64,000 bases of DNA from Pseudofrankia saprophytica (GCF_000235425.2 NZ_KI912266.1:6726553-6790552), one strand, 5' to 3'; positions 27,471-36,824 are shown, numbered from the stretch's first letter. Made by a program: numbers and translations. The notes: generated by a model from the letters alone, not told the origin.

Positions 27471-29051
27471 TCAGGCCACCCCCGGCCGGGCGCCGGCGCC
27501 GGCGCCCGCCGCCTCGGGCGTCTCGTCGGGCTCGGTCGCCGAGACGCGGGCGGGCAGCCGCAGCGCGAGCAGAACGGTCGCGACGGCGGCTCCGGCCGCG
27601 GCGATGAACGCCCACCGCATCCCGGCGACGAACGCGTCGGACTCGGCCGCGCCCGCGTTCGTGAGCTGGTCGGACCTGGTCTCCAGGATGACGACCATCA
27701 GGGCCGTACCGAGCGCGCCGGCCACCTGCATGATCGTGCCGAACAGCGAGCTGCCGTGCGAGTAGAGCTGCGGCGGCAGGGCACCCAGGCCGATGGTGAA
27801 CACCGGGGTGAGCACCGCGGCCAACGAGGCCATCAGCACGACGTGCGCCGCGAGCAGCAGCAGATACGGAGTGTCGGTGCCGGTCCGGCTGAGCACACCG
27901 AGCGCGATGGCGGAACCGGTGGCGCCCGGAACGACGAGGGGACGGGCCCCGAACTGGTCGAAGAGACGGCCGACCACCGGCCCCAGCAGGCCCATCGCCA
28001 GGCCACCCGGCATCACCAGCAGCCCGGTCCTGAGGGAGCTGAGATCGCGCACGTCCTGCAGATACAGCGGCAGCAGGAACATCGAGCCGAGGAAGGCCAT
28101 GTTCACGGCCGCCATCAGCAGCAGCGAGACCCGGAACGGGCGGTAGGTGAGCGTGCGCAGGTTCAGCAGCGGGCTGCCTGCCCGCTGCAGGCGTATCTGC
28201 AGCGCCGCGAAGGACCCGATCAGCGCCACGCCACCGCCGACGATCAGTGCCACGATGATCCCGTTGCGGGCGCCGACCTCGCTGAGCCCGAACAACAGAC
28301 CGCCGAAGCCGAGCGCGGCCAGGGCGACGCTGGTCCAGCTCACGGAGCTTCGCTGGGTCTCGCCCACGTTCTCAAGCTGGCGCAGCCCGGCCACCGCGAC
28401 GATGAGTGCCGCCGGGAGAACGAACACGAAGATCAGCCGCCACGACCCCAGCTGGAGGATGGCCCCGGACACGGCGGGGCCCAGCGCCGGCGCGCAGGAC
28501 ATCGCCATCGTGACGTTCCCCATCACCCGGCCGCGGTCCTGCTCGGGGACGACGGTCATCAGCGTCGTCATCAGCAGCGGCATCATCACGGCCGTCCCGG
28601 CGGCCTGCACGACCCGGCCGGCGAGCAGGACCGCGAAGACCGGCGCCACGGCGCCGATGACCGTGCCGACGCAGAAGGTCGCCATCGCGATCCCGTACGC
28701 CGTCCGGGTCGTCACCCGCTGCAGGAACCAGCCGGTCACCGGGATCACCGCGGCCATCGTGAGCATGAAGACGGTCGAGAGCCACTGCGCGGACCGCGGG
28801 GTGATGCCGAAGTCGGTCATCAGCCGCGGCACCGCATTGATCATGATGGTCTCGTTGAGGATCGCGACGAACGTCGCCCCGACCAGCAGCTTGATCACCA
28901 GCGGGGTCCGGCGCCGTGCCTCGCCGTCGGAGCCGGCCACCGTCCCGAGCCCGACGCCGGCCCTGCCCTCGCCCTCCCCGTCTCCCAGGGAGGTGGGGCC
29001 GCTCCCGCCGTCCCAGCGGGACGTCTCGTCCGATTGGAGGATCGCGGTCAT
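27471..29051 (-). CDS. MFS multidrug exporter, DHA2/EmrB type
   Basis: 526 residues from ATG 29051, with AAGGA six bases upstream; the frame extends further but without a better start. A cytoplasmic N-terminal tail of about 50 residues precedes membrane segments, of which I count about 14. Family motifs: LVGATFVAILNETIMINAVPR in TM1 (the N-E-T variant of the usual D-x-T), AQWLSTVFMLTMAAVIPVTG, and LAGRVVQAAGTAVMMPLL, EQDRGRVMG and GPAVSGAILQLGSWRLIF (motif C). It should be a proton antiporter for a drug or pathway intermediate. It converges on the acyl-CoA dehydrogenase operon with 23 bp between stops. Confidence 0.9.
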   Translation of the reverse strand: MTAILQSDETSRWDGGSGPTSLGDGEGEGRAGVGLGTVAGSDGEARRRTPLVIKLLVGATFVAILNETIMINAVPRLMTDFGITPRSAQWLSTVFMLTMAAVIPVTGWFLQRVTTRTAYGIAMATFCVGTVIGAVAPVFAVLLAGRVVQAAGTAVMMPLLMTTLMTVVPEQDRGRVMGNVTMAMSCAPALGPAVSGAILQLGSWRLIFVFVLPAALIVAVAGLRQLENVGETQRSSVSWTSVALAALGFGGLLFGLSEVGARNGIIVALIVGGGVALIGSFAALQIRLQRAGSPLLNLRTLTYRPFRVSLLLMAAVNMAFLGSMFLLPLYLQDVRDLSSLRTGLLVMPGGLAMGLLGPVVGRLFDQFGARPLVVPGATGSAIALGVLSRTGTDTPYLLLLAAHVVLMASLAAVLTPVFTIGLGALPPQLYSHGSSLFGTIMQVAGALGTALMVVILETRSDQLTNAGAAESDAFVAGMRWAFIAAAGAAVATVLLALRLPARVSATEPDETPEAAGAGAGARPGVA

Positions 29052-29505
29052 CTCGGTCCTTCGGGTCGCAGGTGCTGGGGTCGGGCCGCCACGTGCTCGC
29101 TCCCGCCGGTCCGACACGTACGACAGATACGACCGGGCGTGGCCGGGGAACTCATCGGCGCGGCGGTGGCGGGCGGCCCCCGCCCGAGCCGGGCGGGTCC
29201 TGACAACCTTCGCCCGAACCTCCGACATTTTTCGGGTTGGCGGGCCGGCGGGCCGCGCGTTGGCGGACCGACGACGCTCACGTCCCGGCTGGCCGTGCGC
29301 GGTTCTGTCCGACCAGGTGGGCCAGCCGCAACCCGCCCTGGCGAGGTGGCCGGGCGGGAGCCGCCGACCTAGGGAGCATGGACGAGGCCAGGCGGGCTCG
29401 CAACGAAATTTGTGGCCGCGGAGTTCGGCGGCCAGCAGGCGGCGCACGGCCACTGCCACGGCGATCGGGCTGGGAATGCGCCCGCCACGTGGCTACGGTG
29501 AGGTC
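29052..29505. other. 454-bp divergent intergenic region, nothing recognised
   Basis: Contains the upstream regions of the MFS gene (-) and the YjbR-like gene (+). A weak inverted repeat CCCGAA/TTCGGG separated by 13 bases lies near 29212-29236, with a short T-run. No conserved gene, RNA or clear operator is seen. Confidence 0.5.
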
Positions 29506-29895
29506 ATGGCGAGCTGGGAGGATGTGCGCAGAATCGCGCTCGCGCTGCCGGAAACCGTCGAGGCCACCTCGCACGGCCAGTACGCCTGGAAGGTGAAGAC
29601 GAAGGGATTCGTCTGGGAACGGCCGCTGGGCCGCGCCGACCTGAAGGCGCTCGGCGGCGCCGCGCCGGCCGGCCCGGTTCTCGGCGCCCACGTCGCCGAC
29701 CTGGGCGTCAAGGCGGCGCTGATCGCCGACAACCCGGACGTCTACTTCACGATTCCGCACTTCGACGGCTATCCGGCGGTTCTGGTCCGCCTCGACCGGA
29801 TCGAGGTGGGCGAGCTGGCGGAGCTCGCCGAGGAGGCGTGGCTCGCCCGCGCCCCCAAACGCCTCGCCCAGCAGTTCCTCGCGGGCCGCGGCTGA
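29506..29895 (+). CDS. YjbR/MmcQ-like family protein
   Basis: 129 residues, ATG 29506. It has the family pattern: an N-terminal helix WEDVRRIALALPETVEATSHGQYAWKV, a central strand with FVWERP, then NPDVYFTIPHFDGYPAVLVRL and the helix ELAELAEEAWLARAPKRL. This matches the CyaY-like fold called MmcQ/YjbR, about 110-130 residues long. The family is described as DNA-binding-like but its role is not established. It appears monocistronic, and its neighbours give no clue. Confidence 0.8.
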   Translation: MASWEDVRRIALALPETVEATSHGQYAWKVKTKGFVWERPLGRADLKALGGAAPAGPVLGAHVADLGVKAALIADNPDVYFTIPHFDGYPAVLVRLDRIEVGELAELAEEAWLARAPKRLAQQFLAGRG

Positions 29896-29965
29896 CCGGG
29901 CGGACTGACTTCCGCCGAGGCCAATGATGGTGCCGCCGGCGGGGTGGGCATTCGCTCGAGCGGCA

Positions 29966-30805
29966 CTAACCGAGGTCGGCGTCGGGGACGTAGCGGTCGG
30001 TGTCGAGAGGGCTGCCCGGGGTGGCCATGAACGTGTCCTGGTCGGTGATGCGGAACCCGGCCCCGACGAGGACCGCGGCGAGCGAGTGGGCGGCGAAGAC
30101 GGCCAGGTGCACGGAGCGGGCGGCGCGGACGGAGCCCGCGGCTTCTCGGGCGGCGGCCAGCACGGCCCGGACCGTGGCGTCGGCGTCGTGACCGCCCGCC
30201 GGCCCGACGGCGCATCGGTCGCCGTGAACACGGGTGACGGCGTACCCGCCGGGCGTCCTCCAGGCGGCGACGCCCGGCTGGTCCAGGTACCAGGCGAGGT
30301 GCTCGACGCGGTGGCCGCCGCTGACCTCGGCGTCGAGCTCGGCGATGTCGTCGGCGGTGGCGGGGCGGATCTCGGCCGGGGCGTCGGGCAGCGCCGCGGC
30401 GCCGCCGCCCAGGTACCAGAGTGGCTGCCTGGGTCGCAGGCCCTGGCGTAGGTAGAGCGAGAGTGCCCGCGGGTCGGAGGATGCGAACGTCACCACGGGA
30501 TGGCCGGGGCCGGGAAGCACTGCCTCCAGCAGCCGCCGGCCGAGGCCGGCGGACTGCGTCCCGGGGTCGATGAACAGGTCGCCCAGGTGGGTGAGGCCAC
30601 CGCGGGTCAGTGCGCCCGCGAACCCGACCACACGGGCCACGCCGCCCGCGACGTCCGCGACGTCCGCGACGACGAGCCTGCCGGTCTCCCGTTCCAGGTC
30701 GAGGAAGTCCGGCTGGCTTGGCCAGGCGCCCAACAGGTCGAAGCCGGCGGCGATGCCCCGGACCGCGGCCATGTCCGCCGGGCGCGCCGCCCGTATGAGG
30801 GTCAC
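29966..30805 (-). CDS. Two-domain GNAT N-acetyltransferase
   Basis: 279 residues from GTG 30805. The N-terminal GNAT domain (about 1-130) has IRAARPADMAAVRGIA, LTHLGDLFIDPGTQSAGLGRRLLEAVL with the acetyl-CoA pyrophosphate loop QSAGLG, and FASSDPRALSLYLRQGLRPRQPLWYL. The second half starts again with IRPATADDIAELDAEV and ends in HSLAAVLVGAGFRITDQDTFM, but lacks a clear Q/RxxGxG loop, so it is probably a degenerate structural GNAT repeat. The protein would acetylate a small amine or aminoglycoside; the substrate is unknown. It lies 26 bp downstream of the flotillin gene on the same strand and may be in that transcript. Confidence 0.86.
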   Translation of the reverse strand: MTLIRAARPADMAAVRGIAAGFDLLGAWPSQPDFLDLERETGRLVVADVADVAGGVARVVGFAGALTRGGLTHLGDLFIDPGTQSAGLGRRLLEAVLPGPGHPVVTFASSDPRALSLYLRQGLRPRQPLWYLGGGAAALPDAPAEIRPATADDIAELDAEVSGGHRVEHLAWYLDQPGVAAWRTPGGYAVTRVHGDRCAVGPAGGHDADATVRAVLAAAREAAGSVRAARSVHLAVFAAHSLAAVLVGAGFRITDQDTFMATPGSPLDTDRYVPDADLG

Positions 30806-30831
30806 ACCACCATCCTGGCCACCGGACCGTC

Positions 30832-32331
30832 TCAGGTGCCCTTCTGGCCGCGGTTGCCGGTGACGGGTGAGCCGTTCGGCTGGCCGGGCGGGGGCGGCGC
30901 GGCACCCTCCGGTGACGTGGGCCTGGCCTGGCCCGGCGTGCTGCCGCTGAGCATGGTGCGGGCCATCTGGAGGGCGCTCGTTCCCTGGGAGAGCGCCTGG
31001 GCCAGAGCCTCGGAGAGGCCGGTCGCCCCGTTCAGGACGATCAGCTGGTCGATCGCGCCGAACGGCTTGGCCGCGGCCTCCACGATGGCCGGCCACTGCT
31101 GGGCGAGCTCCTGACCGATGACGGCGTCCTGGTTGACGGCGAGCGCGTCGGCACGTGCCTTGATCGCCTCCGCCTCGGCCAGGCCGTGGGCGCGCAGCGC
31201 GTCCGCCTCGGCCATGCCGACCGACCGCTTGGCGTGGGCGCTCGCCTCGCCGGCCTTGCGGGTCGACTCGGCGTCGGCGGTCGCCAGCAGCTCGATCTGC
31301 TGCGCCCTCGCTCCCGCCTCGGCGCGGACCCTGGTCGCGTTGGCCTCGGCGGCCAGCTGGATCTGGCGGGCGTCGGCCTCGGACGAGCTGATCTTGGCGT
31401 CGCGGTCGGCGCGGGCCAGGGTGGCCTTCTCGTACGCGCGGGCGTCGGCCGGCTTGCGGACGACGGCCTGCAGCCGCTGCTCCTCCCTGTTGGCCTCCAG
31501 CTCGGCGACCTTGGTCTGCTCGACGACGACCTGCTGGTTGGCGACGGCCTCGGCCAGCGGACCGGCCTGGGTGGCCCGGGCGGCGGCCTCGTCGACCTCG
31601 GCCTGGAAGCCGGACCGCTTGATCGAGCTGTTCCGGCTCGCCTCCGCCTTGAGCGCCAGGGCGATCTGCTCCTGCTCGGCGGCCTGCCGGTCGGCCTCGG
31701 CCTCGGCGATCCTGGCCTGGGCGGCCACGGCGGCGACATGCGGGCGGCCGAGGTTGTGGATGTAGCCGGTCGGGTCGTCGATCTCCTGGATCTGCAGCGA
31801 GTCGACGATCAGCCCCAGCTTCTCCATCTCGGTGCCGGAGCTCGCCCGGGTCAGCTGGGTCAGCTTCTCGCGGTCGCGGATGAGGTCCTCGACGGTGAGC
31901 TGGCCGACGATGGCCCGCAGGTGGCCGGCGAAGACGTTGTGCACCCGGGTGTCCATCTTGTCCTGCTGGTCGAGGAAACGGCGGGCCGCGTTCGCGATCG
32001 AGACGAAGTCGTCGCCCACCTTGAAGATGACGACACCGCGGATGCCGACCGGAATGCCCTGCTGGGTGACGCAGTCGATGCCGAGCTGGGCGGCCCGCAG
32101 GTCGAGGGACATCTTGCGGACCGTCTGGACCCCGGGCAGGACGAGCACACCCTTGCCCGTCACGATCTTGAATCCCAGGCTTTCTACCACCGAGTCGGCC
32201 GGACTCTTGCGCGCCCGCAGACCGGAGATAATCAGCGCCTCGTTCGGCTCGGCGACCCGCCACATCAGTCTGAACAGCCCCACCGCCAGCAGGACGCCAA
32301 CCACGACCGCGACGATGGCAATGAGCAGCAC
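30832..32331 (-). CDS. Flotillin-like SPFH-domain membrane protein
   Basis: 499 residues, GTG 32331 with GGAGG upstream. One N-terminal membrane helix (LLIAIVAVVVGVLLAVGLFRLMW) is followed by an SPFH/band-7 domain (about 30-200: EPNEALIISGLRA, KMSLDLRAAQLGIDCVTQQGIPVGI, VFAGHLRAIVGQLTVEDLIRDR). A long Ala/Glu-rich coiled coil (about 205-420) with repeated AEADRQAAEQEQ-type heptads comes next, and the C-terminus is Pro/Gly-rich. This is the architecture of bacterial flotillins (FloT/YqiK type), which oligomerise on membranes and organise microdomains. A gene for a NfeD-type OB-fold protein lies upstream on the same strand, the usual partner. Confidence 0.92.
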   Translation of the reverse strand: MLLIAIVAVVVGVLLAVGLFRLMWRVAEPNEALIISGLRARKSPADSVVESLGFKIVTGKGVLVLPGVQTVRKMSLDLRAAQLGIDCVTQQGIPVGIRGVVIFKVGDDFVSIANAARRFLDQQDKMDTRVHNVFAGHLRAIVGQLTVEDLIRDREKLTQLTRASSGTEMEKLGLIVDSLQIQEIDDPTGYIHNLGRPHVAAVAAQARIAEAEADRQAAEQEQIALALKAEASRNSSIKRSGFQAEVDEAAARATQAGPLAEAVANQQVVVEQTKVAELEANREEQRLQAVVRKPADARAYEKATLARADRDAKISSSEADARQIQLAAEANATRVRAEAGARAQQIELLATADAESTRKAGEASAHAKRSVGMAEADALRAHGLAEAEAIKARADALAVNQDAVIGQELAQQWPAIVEAAAKPFGAIDQLIVLNGATGLSEALAQALSQGTSALQMARTMLSGSTPGQARPTSPEGAAPPPPGQPNGSPVTGNRGQKGT

Positions 32332-32564
32332 GACGCCTCCAGGTTTCCCACGCGCCAGCCGAGCCCGGGCTCGGTGGCCGGACTTCCCGCCCGCCCGGGT
32401 CGGTTTCTCCTTCTACACGGAAGTGCGATCCGGACTGGCCGGGCGGAGCTTTGCGACCTTTCCGACCAGGAGCCGCGGGGCGCTTCCGGAGCGGAATTGT
32501 TACAGATGTCCGCCCGATTACAAGAGGATTCAGCCACGACGCCGCAAACGGGCGGCGCGGACCG

Positions 32565-32774
32565 TCACAGCCGGACGACGAGCACTGTCCGCGGCGGGAA
32601 ATACTCGACGACGAGCACCCGTGAGCCGACCGTGATCGTGGCCTCGCCGTCCTCGGCATAGGCGTGGAAGGCCTCCGAGCCGCCGCGCACCGCCAGCATG
32701 ACCTCGCCGACGGCCCCCGGCGCGATCTTCCCGGTGACCCGTCCCGACTTGCCGATCACCACGTGGTCAGCCAT
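32565..32774 (-). CDS. Small NfeD-type OB-fold protein
   Basis: 69 residues, ATG 32774, with GGAGGG six bases upstream. The sequence GKSGRVTGKIAPGAVGEVML, GSRVLVVEYFPPRTVLVVRL reads as the C-terminal OB-fold of NfeD: G-x-V-G strand pattern and a closing V-V-x-V strand. The membrane and protease parts of full NfeD proteins are absent, so it is the stand-alone soluble type. NfeD proteins pair with flotillins, and the flotillin gene follows 233 bp downstream. Too short for a firm family call, but the context supports it. Confidence 0.72.
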   Translation of the reverse strand: MADHVVIGKSGRVTGKIAPGAVGEVMLAVRGGSEAFHAYAEDGEATITVGSRVLVVEYFPPRTVLVVRL

Positions 32775-32811
32775 ACCGCCCTCCGGATGACTACCGCTGG
32801 GCACGCACCGG

Positions 32812-34722
32812 TCAGGCCGCCTCGCCGCGCGCGGCTGGCCGGGCGGCGGTCTCCTTACGGGCGACGACACGGTAGACGTTCGACCGCCGGCCTGTCAGCA
32901 GCAACGGCAGCATCATCGCGTCCACGGCCGCGGCGAGCGGATAGAGCGGAACGGTCACCGCCTGGGCGGCGAGCCGGCGGGTGCGCCGCCAGCCGGTCGC
33001 CTCGTAGGGCAGCCAGGGCAGGGTCGGGTCCGGCTGCAGCTTCTGGGCCAGGTAGAAGACCGCGCCGACGGCGTCGCCGAACATGTGCGCCGGGCCGAAC
33101 TCGGTCTTCAGGACCCGCAGCCCGCGTTCGGCGAGCGCCTTGACGAGCTCGTCGGGCGGGATGAGGTGCAGGTGCTGGGGCGGACACAGGCCGACCCAGA
33201 AACCGCGGAACAGGCGGAACGACAGCCCCTGCGCGTGTGGGACCTCGATGATCAGATGCCCGCCGGCGGGCAGGGCCGTGGCCGCCGTGTCGAGCTCGGC
33301 CCGCGGGTCGGGCGTGTGCTCCAGGTAGTGGAACATGCTGATCACGTCATAGCGGCCGGTGATGTCGTCGACGAGGTCGGGAAACATCTTGCGGTACGCG
33401 TGGCCCACCCAGCCGCGCCGTTCCGCCTCGTCGATCCCGTGGCCCATGTCGACCGCGTCGAACGTGACGCCCGGCAGCAGCCCGGCCGCGACGAGGCAGA
33501 AATGCCCGTACCCGGCGCCCACATCCAGCCAGCTGGTGGGCTTCGCCGCCGACGGCAGCAGCTTGGCCCGCGCCCGGTAGCCAAGGTCGGACGCGGCGAA
33601 CATGCCCTCGATCTTCTCCGCCTGCAGCCCGTCGTAGAAGTCGCGGTAGTAGAAGTCGAGACCGGCGGGCGCGAGCCGCGGGTTCAGGAAGACGTGCCCG
33701 CAGGCGCGGCACTGGTCGTACCGGAACCGGCCGGGCTTGCGCAGGGTGATGTCGACGGTCTGGACGCGCGCCGCGAGCGCCGCCGACCCGCACCACGGGC
33801 AGGACTCACGCCGTTCCTCGAGCATCTCCGCCACCCCGGCGGTGATCTCCTCCTGGTAGAGCGCCCGGCGGCGGCGCTTCTCGGGGTCGGGCACCGCCAG
33901 CTCCCGACGCGCGCGGGCCGCCTCCTGCGCCGTCGCGCGGGCGGCCTGGGCGGCGAACACCGGCCAGCCGGCGAGCCTGCGGGCCGAGATGGCGACCGGG
34001 TTGCCGACCGCTGGGGAGAAACGGCCTGCGGCGACCGCGGCGGGCTGCGCCGCGGTCGCCGCCAGCGCCGCGAGGCCCCACGCCGGGCTCGCCAGGCACG
34101 AGGCCGCCACCGCGGCGGTGCGCGCCAGCGGCAGGAACGCCATCGACTGGTAGGGGTGCTGGCAGGCATCCACGCGCAGCCGGACGCGTTCCGCCGCGCC
34201 GGTCACGCCGCCCGCGCCGGTCACGCCGGTCGCCCCACCGCCGCGGGCGGCCGTCAGGCCCGGCACGATCGCCAGATCGGTCGTCGACGGCGCGTACTGC
34301 TTGAGTCGTCGCGTCAGCCTCGCCAGGTCAGGCGCACGGTAGTCGTCTCGTTCCTCGACGCCCGCGCGGGCGAGGATCTCGCGGTCGACGAGCAGTGCCT
34401 GGTTCGCTCCCCTGCCGGGCACGAAGCGGTTCGCACGGTACCGGGACGTGTCCACCAGCCGGGCGAGGTCGAGCACCAGCTCCGGCGCGAGATCCGCCGG
34501 CACGAGGTCGAGCACCTCGAGCCCGTGGCGCAGGGCGTGCGCGCTCGCGGCCCGGCGAGCGCCCTCCGACAGCCGCACCCCGGCCGCGATGAGAAAGACG
34601 TGTGCCCCGTCGACCGGGTCGGCGCTGTCGGCGGCCCTGGCGAGCCCCTTCAGGCGCCCGCGCAGCCGTGCCCCGTTCGCCAACACCAGGGCACATGTCG
34701 TCATCGCGAATAACCGGCGCAT
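32812..34722 (-). CDS. Fusion protein: unknown N-terminal domain, zinc pairs and SAM methyltransferase
   Basis: 636 residues, ATG 34722 with TAGGAG upstream. Residues about 1-150 resemble the N-terminal part of actinobacterial surface-polysaccharide proteins (AHVFLIAAGVRLSEGARRAAS, LEVLDLVPADLAPEL, SRYRANRFVPGRGANQALLV); I cannot name this domain. The middle is Ala-rich with amphipathic helices. Two Cys pairs at about 308-311 (CPWC) and 338-341 (CRAC) should bind zinc. A class I methyltransferase follows, with motif I SWLDVGAGYGHFCLVA at about 398-412, FDAVDMGHGI, and VISMFHYLEHTPDP. The last part matches methyltransferases acting on polysaccharide or natural-product sugars (YgfZ/type 11 group). 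The substrate is unknown. Confidence 0.8.
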   Translation of the reverse strand: MRRLFAMTTCALVLANGARLRGRLKGLARAADSADPVDGAHVFLIAAGVRLSEGARRAASAHALRHGLEVLDLVPADLAPELVLDLARLVDTSRYRANRFVPGRGANQALLVDREILARAGVEERDDYRAPDLARLTRRLKQYAPSTTDLAIVPGLTAARGGGATGVTGAGGVTGAAERVRLRVDACQHPYQSMAFLPLARTAAVAASCLASPAWGLAALAATAAQPAAVAAGRFSPAVGNPVAISARRLAGWPVFAAQAARATAQEAARARRELAVPDPEKRRRRALYQEEITAGVAEMLEERRESCPWCGSAALAARVQTVDITLRKPGRFRYDQCRACGHVFLNPRLAPAGLDFYYRDFYDGLQAEKIEGMFAASDLGYRARAKLLPSAAKPTSWLDVGAGYGHFCLVAAGLLPGVTFDAVDMGHGIDEAERRGWVGHAYRKMFPDLVDDITGRYDVISMFHYLEHTPDPRAELDTAATALPAGGHLIIEVPHAQGLSFRLFRGFWVGLCPPQHLHLIPPDELVKALAERGLRVLKTEFGPAHMFGDAVGAVFYLAQKLQPDPTLPWLPYEATGWRRTRRLAAQAVTVPLYPLAAAVDAMMLPLLLTGRRSNVYRVVARKETAARPAARGEAA

Positions 34723-34920
34723 GAGGCACTCCTACTCGCAAGGTAGTCATGACCTTACAGATGCCCCCCGAAGCCGCCCCGGCCACCACCCCCCGCGATC
34801 TCGCCGCCCGACCTCCGTCGTCGGCACGCCCCAACCCCGTCTCTCACCCGGCCGGTTCGGCGCCGCCGGTCAGCCCTCCTCGATCACCCGCCGAACCGGC
34901 CCAGCGGGCCCTCGCCGGGG

Positions 34921-36000
34921 CTACCGACCCGCGACGGTGGGGCGCAGGGTGCCGAAGCCCGGGACCAGCGGGAGGTCGAGCGGCGAGAGGAGGCCGGGAT
35001 CGGCGGCGACCACGGCGGGGATGGTGTTGACCGCGCGCATCCCGTTCGCCAGGCAGCCGCCCTCGTTGGGGTCGCCGGAGTCGAAGGCGCGGAACGCCGT
35101 CTCCTGCTCGATGTTCGGGCTGCCCTGCACCGTGACCCGGTAGGCGTCGTTGTCGACCATCTTCGGCCGGGGCCACTCGGGCGCCGCCGCGTGGGTGATG
35201 CGGTTGCAGTGCTCGACGACGATGCGGGGCTCGCCGTCGACCCATCCCCGGATCTCGAAACGCACGGCCGCGGTGTGGCCGACCTCGATCCGCCCGTTCG
35301 GGAAGTCGATGGGCTCGGGCGCCGCCCACTTCTCCCAGATCGTGTCGATCTTCTCCAGCTTCGCCCCGACGGCGTCGGCGATCATCGGGATCGTGTGGCC
35401 CCAGCCGAAGATGAGGAGCTCCGGGATCTCCAGGAGCGCCTGCGTCTCCACCGGGTCGCCGAGCCCCATCGGGCTGTAGTCGCCGGTATAGGTGGAATAG
35501 TCAAGGATCTCCTGGATCCGCACCGAGTCGACCCGCCCCGTCAGGCCCATCAGCGTCATCGGGAAGAGGTCGTTCGCGAATCCCGGGTCGATGCCGGTCG
35601 TGAAGCAGCTGGCCACGCCCTCGGCGCAGGCCTGGGACAGCTCGCTGGTGAGCTCTTCCGAGCAGGCGGGCGGGTAGACGAGCGGCGTCATGGCCGTGGA
35701 GACGACGTTGACGCCGGCGCGCAGCGCCAGTGACATGTTCGCGATGTTCTCGGCGGCGTACGCCGCGGTCGGGCCGAAATAGGCGACGGCGTCCGCGCCG
35801 CGGCCCAGAACCGACCGCGCGTCGCGCGTGGCCGTGACCCCGATGGGCCCGATGCCGGCGATCTCGCCGGCATCGACCCCGTCCTTTGCCGGGTCCGCGA
35901 CGATGACTCCGACCAGTTCGAAGACCGGGTGTTCGACGAGCTCCCGGATGACCCGCTTGCCGACGAATCCAGTTCCCCACACGATGACCTGGTACTTCAT
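34921..36000 (-). CDS. DapB-like NAD(P)-dependent dehydrogenase (2,4-diaminopentanoate dehydrogenase-like)
   Basis: 359 residues, ATG 36000 with AGGAG upstream. The N-terminal Rossmann domain is of the dihydrodipicolinate-reductase type: VIVWGTGFVGKRVIRELVEH, then GADAVAYFGPTAAYAAENIANM and AGVNVVSTAMTPLVYPP. The C-terminal half includes CFTTGIDPGFANDLFP, DYSTYTGDYSPMG and EVGHTAAVRFEIRG, matching the group that contains 2,4-diaminopentanoate dehydrogenase and related proteins in mycobacteria and Frankia. It probably reduces or oxidises an amine/imine or oxo group. It sits on the same strand as, and 44 bp downstream of, the SDR gene, so the two are likely one operon. Confidence 0.84.
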   Translation of the reverse strand: MKYQVIVWGTGFVGKRVIRELVEHPVFELVGVIVADPAKDGVDAGEIAGIGPIGVTATRDARSVLGRGADAVAYFGPTAAYAAENIANMSLALRAGVNVVSTAMTPLVYPPACSEELTSELSQACAEGVASCFTTGIDPGFANDLFPMTLMGLTGRVDSVRIQEILDYSTYTGDYSPMGLGDPVETQALLEIPELLIFGWGHTIPMIADAVGAKLEKIDTIWEKWAAPEPIDFPNGRIEVGHTAAVRFEIRGWVDGEPRIVVEHCNRITHAAAPEWPRPKMVDNDAYRVTVQGSPNIEQETAFRAFDSGDPNEGGCLANGMRAVNTIPAVVAADPGLLSPLDLPLVPGFGTLRPTVAGR

Positions 36001-36044
36001 GACGCACTCCTGGGTGGTCGGGATACCAGTTGGCGGTGCGTCGG

Positions 36045-36824
36045 CTAGCGCATCAGTTCGCCGCTGTTGACCAGGAGGTACTGGCCGGTGACGGCCCTGG
36101 AGAGGTCCGAGCAGAAGAACACCGCGGTGTCGGCCACCTCGCGGTCCTCCGTCATGCGGCGCAGCGGGAACCGCCCGGTGATCTCCTCGAGGATCTCGTC
36201 GGTCGACTTTCCCTCCGCCTGGGCGCGGAAGTCGACGTAGAGCTGGACGTTGGGGCCCCACATCCAGCTGGGCACGACGGTGTTCACCCGGATCCCGTCG
36301 GGGCCGAGCTCGTCGGCGAGGTAGTACATCGCCGACAGCAGGGCGCCCTTGGACGCCGCGTAACCCGCCTGGGGCATAGCGACCTTGAACGCCGACTGGC
36401 TGCCGACCAGGACGACCGAGCCGCCGCCCCGCTCCTTCATGACCGGGACGACGGCCCGCAGCAGCCGAAGACTGCCGAGGACATTCGTGTCGAAGGCCCG
36501 GCTCCATTTCGTGAGGTCCGCGTCGAACAGGCCGCCGAACGCGTCCTCGTAGGCGGCGACCTGGACCACGGCGTCGACCGAGCCGAAACGGTCCACGGCC
36601 GCGGCGACAAGCGACTGGCAGCTCTCCTCGTCGCAGATGTCCGCGGGGTGCGGGAGAATCCGCTCACCCGTCGGGTCTAACTCCTTCGCGGTCTGGCGTA
36701 AACCGTCGGCCGACCGGGCGGCGACGACCACGTTCGCGCCGGCGGCGAGCATGGAGGTGGCCATCTCCCGGCCCAGGCCACTTCCCACCCCGGTGACGAC
36801 AGTGGTCTTGTTCCGCAGCAGCAT
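36045..36824 (-). CDS. Short-chain dehydrogenase/reductase (SDR)
   Basis: 259 residues, ATG 36824 with AGAGGA upstream. Classical SDR order: TGxxxGxG in TVVTGVGSGLGREMATSM, downstream NAD-binding segment VQVAAYEDAFGG (usually NNAG), Ser in VVLVGSQSAF, catalytic Tyr-x-x-x-Lys in AGYAASKGALLS, and GIRVNTVVPSWMWGP. The presence of ARS after the second strand suggests NADP+ preference. It is upstream of the DapB-like gene in the same direction and divergent from the FAD oxidase gene. It probably oxidises a secondary alcohol in the same pathway. Confidence 0.92.
   Translation of the reverse strand: MLLRNKTTVVTGVGSGLGREMATSMLAAGANVVVAARSADGLRQTAKELDPTGERILPHPADICDEESCQSLVAAAVDRFGSVDAVVQVAAYEDAFGGLFDADLTKWSRAFDTNVLGSLRLLRAVVPVMKERGGGSVVLVGSQSAFKVAMPQAGYAASKGALLSAMYYLADELGPDGIRVNTVVPSWMWGPNVQLYVDFRAQAEGKSTDEILEEITGRFPLRRMTEDREVADTAVFFCSDLSRAVTGQYLLVNSGELMR

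Noticed and set aside
29052-29505. Possible short gene or small RNA in the MFS/YjbR gap
   Set aside because: No start with ribosome binding site, conserved frame or stable structure beyond one weak inverted repeat.
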